Assembly: GCF_021044425.1 (NCBI RefSeq)
Contig: NZ_JAJNEC010000003.1
Span: 62,001 to 126,000, forward strand
DNA length: 64,000 nucleotides
Source: Niabella pedocola
Lineage (GTDB): Bacteria > Bacteroidota > Bacteroidia > Chitinophagales > Chitinophagaceae
Direction of reading: 5' to 3'
Shown here: one piece after another, positions 9,248 to 16,147 of the stretch
Layout of the letters: each line of letters begins with the position of its first letter
How positions within the stretch are numbered: the stretch's first letter is position 1
The notes under the pieces: generated by a model
What the model was told of the DNA's origin: nothing
Seen by the model: the letters and a program-made list of their open reading frames with translations, nothing else
Databases searched by the model: none
Made by a program: the position numbers and the translations under genes

Positions 9248-10112
9248 ACAACGCAGGTATTGAAATGTGATTGCTCAAATGATAGATGTTAAAGCGGCTT
9301 TGTTTGAGAAAGCCAAACAAGGTGATGTCAAATTCTATAGCCAGGTCTACTGCAAGACTTGACGGAGCCCCGATAGCAGCGATTACAGAAATGCCTGCCA
9401 TGGCTGCCTTCTGGATCAGTTCAAAACTGGCCCTGCCGCTAAGCAGTAAAATATGCTGGTCCAATGGCAATCGCTGCCCGTTCAGTGCGCTGCCGATCAG
9501 CTTATCCAAGGCATTATGCCGGCCCACATCTTCTTTTAAAATCAGCAACGTTCCGTCTGCCGTAAAAAGCCCTGAAGCATGGATACCGCCTGTAGCGGCG
9601 AAACCGCTTTGAGCCGCGCTCAATTTTTCAGGCAGCGTGTAAAGTACCGCGGCATCCAGCACCAGCGGAGGTTTCCGGAGGTGCTGAAAAGGACTAACGG
9701 TTCGGATGGACTGAATGGATCCCTTACCACAAACGCCGCAACTTGAGGTGGTGTAAAAATTCCGGTCGGACTGCATCAGGTTGGGCATGAATGTTTCGGC
9801 AAGTGCTACCTCAATGATGTTTTCTTTTTGTGCAGCACATTCCATACCCGCATGGGATATATTTTTAACCTGCCCGGCCGATGTAATGATCCCTTCCGTA
9901 AATAAAAAACCCAGAGCCAGGTCGGCGTCAGCGCCGGGGGTGCGCATGGTAACAGAGATGCTTTTTTGTACGCGCGCTGTTCCGGCTCCATAACGGATCC
10001 TGATCTCAAGCGGTTCTTCCACGGAAAGCACATCCGGAAATGTGGAACTTGTAAAACCGTTCACTTTTCTGACAATGGCCTGCCTGGTTGAAAAGGAATC
10101 CAATTGGTTCAT
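9231..10112 (-). CDS. fdhD: Sulfur carrier protein FdhD
   Basis: Transfers sulfur from a cysteine desulfurase to the Mo-bis-MGD cofactor of formate-dehydrogenase-type enzymes, which is needed for their activity. The 293-residue protein has the key CGVC motif (C125 and C128), a GFLFTEGII block and the C-terminal KEDVGRHNALDKLIG motif. It overlaps the following small gene by 17 bp, and the oxidoreductase it should serve comes directly after that, so the client is probably encoded in the same operon. Confidence 0.95.
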   Translation of the reverse strand: MNQLDSFSTRQAIVRKVNGFTSSTFPDVLSVEEPLEIRIRYGAGTARVQKSISVTMRTPGADADLALGFLFTEGIITSAGQVKNISHAGMECAAQKENIIEVALAETFMPNLMQSDRNFYTTSSCGVCGKGSIQSIRTVSPFQHLRKPPLVLDAAVLYTLPEKLSAAQSGFAATGGIHASGLFTADGTLLILKEDVGRHNALDKLIGSALNGQRLPLDQHILLLSGRASFELIQKAAMAGISVIAAIGAPSSLAVDLAIEFDITLFGFLKQSRFNIYHLSNHISIPALYEDQN

Positions 10113-10181
10113 ATCAGCTGGATTTTAAATTGGAAGTGGTTAATAAATTTAATAAAAAAAGCGCAGAAATCGGTCTGTTGT

Positions 10182-10598
10182 TCAAGTATGCGCCGATACC
10201 CATTCTTCGCCGTCTTCAAAAATTTCCTTTTTCCATATCGGTACCGTTTTTTTCAGGGTCTCAATGGCATAACGGCAGCCTTCAAAAGCCGCTTCCCGGT
10301 GCGGAGCGCTCACCACAATAACCACGGCTGTATCTCCAATGCCCAAAACGCCAACGCGGTGATGGATAACGATCCTCCGGATATCCCATAAACGGATCGC
10401 ATTTTCCGCGATCTTCTTTATTTCTTTCAGCGCCATGGATTGGTAACATTCATATTCTAAACGTAGAACCCGTCTTCCCTTTGTCTTGTTGCGTACGGTA
10501 CCTGCAAATATAACCTGGCCCCCGCATGCGTCGTCGGCGGCATTGCCGATGCAGGCGGCCATATCCAAAGGAGTATCTGATAGTTTTATATCAATCAT
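10182..10598 (-). CDS. moaE: Molybdopterin synthase catalytic subunit MoaE
   Basis: Large subunit of molybdopterin synthase, which adds two sulfurs carried by MoaD to cPMP. The 138-residue sequence has the GTVRNKTKGRRVLRLEYECY block, then HRVGVLGIGDTAVVIVVSAPHR and the C-terminal catalytic region PIWKKEIFEDGEEWV with the expected lysines. It follows moaD with an 11-bp gap, the usual pairing. Confidence 0.95.
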   Translation of the reverse strand: MIDIKLSDTPLDMAACIGNAADDACGGQVIFAGTVRNKTKGRRVLRLEYECYQSMALKEIKKIAENAIRLWDIRRIVIHHRVGVLGIGDTAVVIVVSAPHREAAFEGCRYAIETLKKTVPIWKKEIFEDGEEWVSAHT

Positions 10599-10609
10599 GT
10601 GATGTTTTT

Positions 10610-10852
10610 TTAGCCGCCGCTTACGGGTGGAATAATGGCAACTTCAGCATTTGCATCCACGGTTTCATCATCCCCTGCATAGGTGTCATTTACAGCAACG
10701 AGGTAGGTTTTCAGCTTTTTTATTTCGGGATACAGCGCTTCAAACTCGGCTTTCAACGCCGCAACGGTAATGGCTTCCTGTACATCCATTTCGAGGGAGG
10801 AACTATTCATAAATTCCTTTACAACGCCAAATGCCAATATGCGGATCTTCAT
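10610..10852 (-). CDS. moaD: Molybdopterin synthase sulfur carrier subunit MoaD
   Basis: Ubiquitin-fold sulfur carrier of 80 residues. It ends in Gly-Gly (PPVSGG), which is adenylated by MoeB and converted to a thiocarboxylate. The sequence has the short strand-helix-strand pattern and the VAVNDTYAGDDETVDANAEVAIIPP segment typical of MoaD. It lies between the tauE-like gene and moaE, in the same direction. Confidence 0.94.
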   Translation of the reverse strand: MKIRILAFGVVKEFMNSSSLEMDVQEAITVAALKAEFEALYPEIKKLKTYLVAVNDTYAGDDETVDANAEVAIIPPVSGG

Positions 10853-10861
10853 TTTTTATAA

Positions 10862-11677
10862 TTATAAAATGGAAGGTAAATGCTTAAACAATACTTCTAT
10901 GCCGGCACAAAACACCAGAACGGCTGTCAGCCGGCGTATGACAACCGGGTTGAACTGTATAGACATCCGGGAGCCGGCCTGACCACCGATAAAAACGGCC
11001 CCGCATAGCAAGAGGATCCGAGTATGATCGATAGTGCCCTGGATTGCCGACAGCTGCCCGGCAATACCCGAAACAGAATTTACCAATATGAACAGGCTGG
11101 CAGTTGCCGCTATTATCCGGGGCAGATCCCACTTCATTAAATTCAGAACCGGAGAAAGAAAAATGCCTCCGCCGATGCCTACCATGCCCGAAAGAAAACC
11201 GATCGCTCCTCCCAGGGCACTGTTTTTCAGAAAGGCCTTTTTTACCGGCTCTTTTATTTCAGTAATGCTTGCCGGTTTTGTTTTGATCCATAATAATACA
11301 GCTGCGGCAATGAGACTGCAACCCAGGATGATGAAAAAAGTATCCTGGCTGATGCGCACTACAGCCCCCAGGTAGGCCATCGGTATACTCAGTAATATAA
11401 GAGGAAGGGTCTTTTTCCAGCGAACCTGCCCGTTCCTTATATAAATATAAACTCCGCCGCTAACCACGATGATATTACATATCAAAGCTATCAGCCGTAA
11501 TTCTTTAAACGGGAGGCCATACATGGCTAAAATGGCCAGGTAGCTGGAGCCGCCGCCAAACCCTACGGCAGCATACACAAAAGCTATGATCAGAAAAAAG
11601 AATAATAGTTCCCAATGTTCCAAGCTTAGAAAATTTGATTGTGTTCCGGATCTCGTTTCTGGAAATGGATGCTCCAA
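10862..11677 (-). CDS. TauE/SafE family membrane transporter (possible sulfite exporter)
   Basis: Inner-membrane protein of 271 residues with seven or eight hydrophobic segments. It contains the family signatures AVGFGGGSSYLAIL in the first half and GFLSGMVGIGGGIFLSPVL in the second, an internal duplication. TauE/SafE proteins export sulfite or sulfonates. Its place at the head of an operon with Mo-cofactor genes, and a sulfite-oxidase-fold gene nearby, agrees with a sulfur-anion role, but substrate is inferred. The start is uncertain: no ATG is available in the N-terminal part, and TTG 11677 or TTG 11626 are candidates. Confidence 0.85.
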   Translation of the reverse strand: MEHPFPETRSGTQSNFLSLEHWELLFFFLIIAFVYAAVGFGGGSSYLAILAMYGLPFKELRLIALICNIIVVSGGVYIYIRNGQVRWKKTLPLILLSIPMAYLGAVVRISQDTFFIILGCSLIAAAVLLWIKTKPASITEIKEPVKKAFLKNSALGGAIGFLSGMVGIGGGIFLSPVLNLMKWDLPRIIAATASLFILVNSVSGIAGQLSAIQGTIDHTRILLLCGAVFIGGQAGSRMSIQFNPVVIRRLTAVLVFCAGIEVLFKHLPSIL

Positions 11678-12177
11678 ACCCGCATCAACGCTGATGCAAT
11701 AATAACAAATTCGGCGCAGAGCTGCATTGACCGGGCATGTGGAATTTGGTGAAAAAAGTATCGGATATTATCTGTGTTCGGCCGTAAAAAACCCCGGGAT
11801 CATGGGAACTTCCATACATTTTGCCCGTAAAGGGTCATCGGCTTCTGTAGTAACTGCTTGTATCTCAGGTGTATAGGGGTAGTGAAGCAGCCTGCTTTGG
11901 TAAGTTACCGGTTTTGTGGCAGGAAGCTCGCTGATTGTTACTTCAAAAATGGCACCGAAGCCGCTCAAACACTATATGGCTTTTGCGGGGAAGTTAAAAG
12001 GAAACAAAGCAGATGGCTGTTCTTACTGATCCGCACTTTTACAGGCCTGCCAAAAGCTGAATTATATCAGCCTCGTGCATTGGGAAAGAAAAAGGAAGCA
12101 TCTATGATGCATAGCGGCAACGGGTAAATGCCAGAATTGAATCCCGGATTTATACGCTAAACGGTCAGGGGAGCCCC
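11678..12177. other. Intergenic region with no supported gene
   Basis: About 500 bp upstream of the tauE-like gene and downstream of the next reverse gene. A reverse frame at 11768-11968 encodes 66 protein-like residues (ending KCMEVPMIPGFFTAEHR), with an in-frame TAG just upstream and readable residues beyond it. It could be a decayed gene, but I match it to nothing and do not call it. Confidence 0.4.
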
Positions 12178-12690
12178 TTACTGGTTTAAAAGCGTTGTCA
12201 GCTCATTTTGACGGGGGAGGGCTTTACCACAGATGGAATAACGGAGTCGATCCATCGCCGCTTCAGCTGCATGTTTTGTATCGAATATTCCGAGTGCCAT
12301 ATTTGCGTACTGAATATTAAAAAGCTGCGCTCCGAAGCATCCTACATAATATTCATTGAGGCGTAAGGCAAAGAGTCTGTTTTCAGCTATGTTTGCCATC
12401 ACCAGATGCCAGCTGGTGGTTGCAATGAGTCCGGGGCCATGCAATGTACCCTTTTTGATAGACTCAATGGCACGATGTGCCGAATCTTTGTTGTAGTAGG
12501 CTCCAACCAGCACAACATTGGTTGACCTCCCTTCCAAAAAATGATTGAGATTGTTTGTGAAAAGATCTTCAAGATTAACGACAAACAGCTCCTGGATCTT
12601 CGTATCGCCGGCCAGTGCATAAAACGTTGAAGCGTCCAGGACCATGCCGTTCGCTTTCAGGGAAATGTTTGCCAGGTTGAGTAATGCCAT
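12178..12690 (-). CDS. Hypothetical protein, 170 residues
   Basis: Not recognised. ATG 12690 gives 170 residues beginning MALLNLANISLKANG; a longer start at 12750 is possible but less protein-like. No signal peptide or membrane helix is evident. The sequence reads as a globular alpha/beta protein: two segments (near residues 60-90 and 130-150) share a pattern of hydrophobic strand plus helix, NVVLVGAYYNKDSAHRAIESIKKG and MALGIFDTKHAAEAAMDRLRY, suggesting an internal duplication. It stands alone, with about 500 bp of noncoding DNA on each side. Confidence 0.6.
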   Translation of the reverse strand: MALLNLANISLKANGMVLDASTFYALAGDTKIQELFVVNLEDLFTNNLNHFLEGRSTNVVLVGAYYNKDSAHRAIESIKKGTLHGPGLIATTSWHLVMANIAENRLFALRLNEYYVGCFGAQLFNIQYANMALGIFDTKHAAEAAMDRLRYSICGKALPRQNELTTLLNQ

Positions 12691-13224
12691 TTTATTAGGA
12701 TTTATGTGTGCGATGGTATGAAAATATCTTAAGGTAAGGATCTTTAACACGCCGGGTGCCGGTTTAAAGCAGTAATGGCTGGTTTGAAAACGGCGTATTT
12801 ATAGTCAACGGTTTTTTTGACAGAATAATTGGCGGCGATTTTTGGCATATGATCATTTTTTGATTTGTAATTTTTGCCTTAGCAAAGGCTGCATTGTTTG
12901 CTATGTAAATGAGTCCATTGAATTATACCAATTCCTGTGCCATGTAGCGCTACGGCCTTCTAACCGGAAACGGCAGGAGGCCTGCGAAGATAATTGCCGC
13001 TAATGGGTATTTTGTTACGCACCCCTCCGGATAGTAGCAATATCGGTGCTCGTAACCGGTTAACGGATGGATATAAAAGCTGATTAAACCTGCGGGGTAT
13101 CGGTTGTTTCCGACACGGAAATAATTGTAAAAGGAAAAGATGTTTGCCCGATCGGGCTAAGCGGCAGGGCGCCGATTATATTTGCTGAAATTACATGGAT
13201 CGTTTAGGTGAGGCTGTTTGGATT
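12691..13224. other. Intergenic region with no supported gene
   Basis: About 530 bp between the hypothetical gene and the end of the surface-assembly operon. I found no gene. A TAATTTTTG sequence near 12867 resembles a -7 element on the forward strand, but nothing follows it. Confidence 0.4.
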
Positions 13225-14613
13225 TCAGGGTGCAACAAAACTATAGGTTATGGTGGTGTTGTAAGTGCCGGGCGGTTTACCAAGGACCTGCGTTACTTTA
13301 TCGGCAGTAATGCTGTATTTAAGCCCCACTTGCCGGTCAATGACCGGGGCAGCGGCGGATATGATCTTCTGGGCCGTTGGTGAAAGCGTAACAGCCGATA
13401 CAGAGGGATCGCCGGTGCTGGATGAAATGGAAACGCAACCCACGGGGATCGTATTACTGCCATTTACAAGGTTGGGGGAAGATGCCTTTACATATACATC
13501 GTAGGCAGTGGTCTTACTAATGGTGAGGGCATTATTTAAACTGGTAGACACCCCGTTTTTATAATCGTTCAGATTGTTGAACGATACGGTAACATCGCTG
13601 TTGTTTACACGAAGCTCTCCAAGGTCGGCCACGTTCACAGTAAGCGCCGGTACCTGCTGAACAGCGGCTGCCTGGGGTGTTGTACCGGCATCGAACGCCT
13701 CATAATTCAGCGTTGTTGTATAAGTTCCTTTCTGAATAAAACCCGCTTTCAGATTCGCCGGGGAAATGCTGTAATTTACCGTATTGGTTTGCTTGTTACC
13801 AACGGGGATGGTATAGCCCCCGGCCGGAGAAAGATTTTGATAGGAGGAACTCAATGCAATGGGTGTACCCGTAACCGGAGCGGATACATTGGCCATCACA
13901 TTACCGGTACTGGTATTGGGATTGGCTGCTCCGGGATAGCCATTACTATATGCAAAATTGGCGGTTGCTGTATTCACACGAAGCCCTAATGGAACGGTAT
14001 ACGTAAAAGGAAGCGTATGGCTGACGTTTAAGGTGGTATTCCGGAAATAATTGAGATTGTCTACCGTTGCAGTGATATTTGAAGCGGTCGATACCGAAAT
14101 AAAAGGATTTACGATCACCTTCAGGCTCGCCGGGTAGGTGTTGGTGCTCAGGCAAAGCGTTCCTCCGGGCGTTGTGAAGGTAAGGTTGGTGGCGTAGGTT
14201 CCGGCCTTCCAGGCATAGTTGGTCATTTCTGTTTGAGGAATACGATAGCGTATGGACACCGCTCCGCCGTTCACCAGTGATATGAGGGCGGAATACAGGG
14301 TTTGATCTGATACGGATAGCGAGCGTTCCGTTACGGCGGCCCCCAGGCTTATATTTGGTCCGATTGCGGTAACAAGTAATTTGATCTTGGACAGGATCGA
14401 TGGGGTAAGGGTTGGCGAAAAGTCGGCATTTGCCCGAACACGTATAAAAGCACCCAGTGCCAGAAGACAACTGTTTGCCGTAAAGGAGTTATTGTTCACA
14501 GCAACTTCGCTGGAAATATTACTGCTGGTAATCGTAAGTGTAGGATTTTGCCCGGCGGCCGCTACTGAAAATAAGGAAAGCAACAACAAAGCAGAGCGGC
14601 AGCACTTAATCAT
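13225..14613 (-). CDS. Secreted multi-module beta-rich surface subunit (fimbria/adhesin-like)
   Basis: A 462-residue exported protein with an obvious signal peptide (about 1-20, ending AAAGQ). The rest is Thr/Ser/Asn/Val-rich beta sequence in about three modules (roughly 22-180, 181-325, 326-462). The last module has the pattern DVTVSFNNLNDYKNG, then LTISKTTAYDVYVKA, and ends QVLGKPPGTYNTTITYSFVAP. The 184-residue protein encoded at the operon start has the same pattern. A terminal G-x-Y-x-T-x-x-x-Y-S strand is a plausible target for a chaperone. The ATG overlaps the chaperone gene by 8 bp. The two cysteines in module 1 could form a disulfide. The two-domain-plus layout suggests a tip adhesin or major subunit; this is inference. 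Confidence 0.72.
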   Translation of the reverse strand: MIKCCRSALLLLSLFSVAAAGQNPTLTITSSNISSEVAVNNNSFTANSCLLALGAFIRVRANADFSPTLTPSILSKIKLLVTAIGPNISLGAAVTERSLSVSDQTLYSALISLVNGGAVSIRYRIPQTEMTNYAWKAGTYATNLTFTTPGGTLCLSTNTYPASLKVIVNPFISVSTASNITATVDNLNYFRNTTLNVSHTLPFTYTVPLGLRVNTATANFAYSNGYPGAANPNTSTGNVMANVSAPVTGTPIALSSSYQNLSPAGGYTIPVGNKQTNTVNYSISPANLKAGFIQKGTYTTTLNYEAFDAGTTPQAAAVQQVPALTVNVADLGELRVNNSDVTVSFNNLNDYKNGVSTSLNNALTISKTTAYDVYVKASSPNLVNGSNTIPVGCVSISSSTGDPSVSAVTLSPTAQKIISAAAPVIDRQVGLKYSITADKVTQVLGKPPGTYNTTITYSFVAP

Positions 14614-15466
14614 AGCTGATTTCTTTTTGTGCCACCTTTAAATCGGTTCCTTCGCCGCCATCTAAAATAACAGTGGCCTGATAAGCGCCCTGTTGCAGAT
14701 GCGCCGGTATCGTTATAAATACTACCTGCGATGATCCGGGCAGCATTGAAATGATCCTCGGCGGTAATTTAATGCTGGCTCCTGAGTTTTTCTTTGTTAA
14801 TTCAAATCGCAGTGTGGCATCTGTGGCAACGGCTCCCGTATTTTGTATCGTGGCCGCCATGCATCTTGTAGAGTCCGTAACAGGGCCCCTGTCCTGAAGC
14901 GCAATAAATTCGAGATTTTTTTTACTCACCTCCGGGAGGGTATTGTAGAGTTGTATACCAATTTCTACTTTAATAAGAATATCCACTTTTCTCCCGGACC
15001 TGTCAATCCCTTTTATTGGTTTGCGTTCATTTACCTGCGTTAAAAACAGCATGCTGTTCGTGACCGGTTTGGCATCTTTTGGTACCTGAACGGAGACCGC
15101 CACTTCTTTTGATTCTCCGGGCTGCAGGATCAATTGCTTTGGATCGATCCGCATCCAGCTGGCATTGGATGCCGGCAGGCTGCCGGGGTCGGAATAAATT
15201 TTATTTCCGAGGCTGTCCCGGTACCAGTCTTTAAGTATAGCGTTTAGAACGATCATGCCGCTATCTGTGTTTGAAACCTTAATTCGTTCCGTTGCTACCT
15301 GTCCTGCCGTACTGTTGAAAAAGATACGGGAAGGTATTACTGCTACGCTTTGGGCGCCAGCCCTGTTAAAACAGAGCAGCACCAGTAATGACTTTGCAAT
15401 ATAGCCCGCGTAGTAGTGAATACCCAAAACAGGGTTATCCCGTTTTTTTCTTTTTAAAAATAACAC
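14606..15466 (-). CDS. PapD-like periplasmic chaperone
   Basis: Exported protein of 286 residues, with a hydrophobic signal segment near 22-39 ending in GAQS. Two immunoglobulin-like domains follow. The first has FFNSTAGQVATERIKVSNTDSG, a conserved tryptophan (LKDWYRD) and LQPGESKEVAVSVQVPKD, the pattern of fimbrial chaperones (COG3121-type) and related Ig-like proteins. The second has AATIQNTGAVATDATLRFEL and the closing QQGAYQATVILDGG. It lies between two putative subunit genes, where a chaperone gene is expected. GTG 15466 is the only reasonable start: an in-frame TAA lies two codons upstream and there is no ATG. Similarity is by pattern, not alignment. Confidence 0.7.
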   Translation of the reverse strand: MLFLKRKKRDNPVLGIHYYAGYIAKSLLVLLCFNRAGAQSVAVIPSRIFFNSTAGQVATERIKVSNTDSGMIVLNAILKDWYRDSLGNKIYSDPGSLPASNASWMRIDPKQLILQPGESKEVAVSVQVPKDAKPVTNSMLFLTQVNERKPIKGIDRSGRKVDILIKVEIGIQLYNTLPEVSKKNLEFIALQDRGPVTDSTRCMAATIQNTGAVATDATLRFELTKKNSGASIKLPPRIISMLPGSSQVVFITIPAHLQQGAYQATVILDGGEGTDLKVAQKEISYD

Positions 15467-15487
15467 GGCTTGTTATGTCTTAATGAC

Positions 15488-16042
15488 CTATGGGTTTGTA
15501 ATCGAATAAGTGAGCGCTACGGTATATGTATCCGGCGCTTTACCGAGGATCTGCGTGGCCACGTTTGCCTGGGGAACAGAATAGGTGACATCTGCAGGTG
15601 CCGCAAGGGCATAGGAACCGCCGATTAACGGTGCCGGGGTTGTAGAAAGCGCTGCAATTGTTTGCAGGTTACTGCCCGGCAAATTTGTGTTATTGGCCGT
15701 TGCCGGCGCTGTAACGGAAACGGCCGCTGCATTTACCGTTTGCGTGTTTCCTCCTGTTCCCGCAAGTGTGGCTGCATTTGCTGCCAGGCTTACCGTGTAC
15801 GGCAATATACTCGTAATCAGGAGATGGCCCGTCATGGGGGTGGTAACACCGTTCTGATAGTCTGCCAGTGTGGTAAACGCAAGCGTTACGTCTGGCTGCT
15901 GTACGGTAATACTCAGCAGCGGATTAATTACTACATGAAGATTTGTTGTACCTGTCGTGGGCTGTGCATTTGCTGTGCTGGATGCGATCCCTAAAAATAA
16001 AAGAAATGCAACGGCTAAAGGGTGAAGTTTATTAGTAGTCAT
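15488..16042 (-). CDS. Secreted small beta-rich surface subunit (fimbrillin-like)
   Basis: Exported 184-residue protein with a signal peptide ending ANAQ (about residue 27). The mature part is one module, rich in Ala/Thr/Val and free of cysteine. Its start DVTLAFTTLADYQNGV and end QILGKAPDTYTVALTYS align with the last module of the 462-residue protein (DVTVSFNNLNDYKNGV and QVLGKPPGTYNTTITYS). It is first in the operon, 21 bp before the chaperone gene, and diverges from the usher-like gene. Size and order suit a repeated shaft subunit. Confidence 0.72.
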   Translation of the reverse strand: MTTNKLHPLAVAFLLFLGIASSTANAQPTTGTTNLHVVINPLLSITVQQPDVTLAFTTLADYQNGVTTPMTGHLLITSILPYTVSLAANAATLAGTGGNTQTVNAAAVSVTAPATANNTNLPGSNLQTIAALSTTPAPLIGGSYALAAPADVTYSVPQANVATQILGKAPDTYTVALTYSITNP

Positions 16043-16147
16043 AGTTCAGAGGTTTTGCTATTGTAAACCTACAACAAAAAAAACGTAAAAAAAAATCTAA
16101 GTATTTTTTTTTACTTTGTGTTGTAAATCTCTTTAACCTCTTAACCC
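16043..16147. promoter_or_regulatory. Shared divergent promoter region of the surface-assembly locus
   Basis: 105 bp of AT-rich DNA between two divergent starts, with A- and T-tracts in the middle (16076-16095 and 16104-16112) that should bend. TACAACA (16070-16076) and TGTTGTA (16119-16125) form an inverted repeat, and TTGTAAAnCT occurs twice as a direct repeat (16061 and 16121). TACTTTG (16112-16118) resembles a -7 element for the forward gene. The symmetry suggests one regulator controlling both directions. Confidence 0.45.

Noticed and set aside
13946..14470. Reverse frame of 174 codons within the large surface subunit gene
   Set aside because: It overlaps a gene with a clear signal peptide and modular pattern; the shadow frame shows neither.
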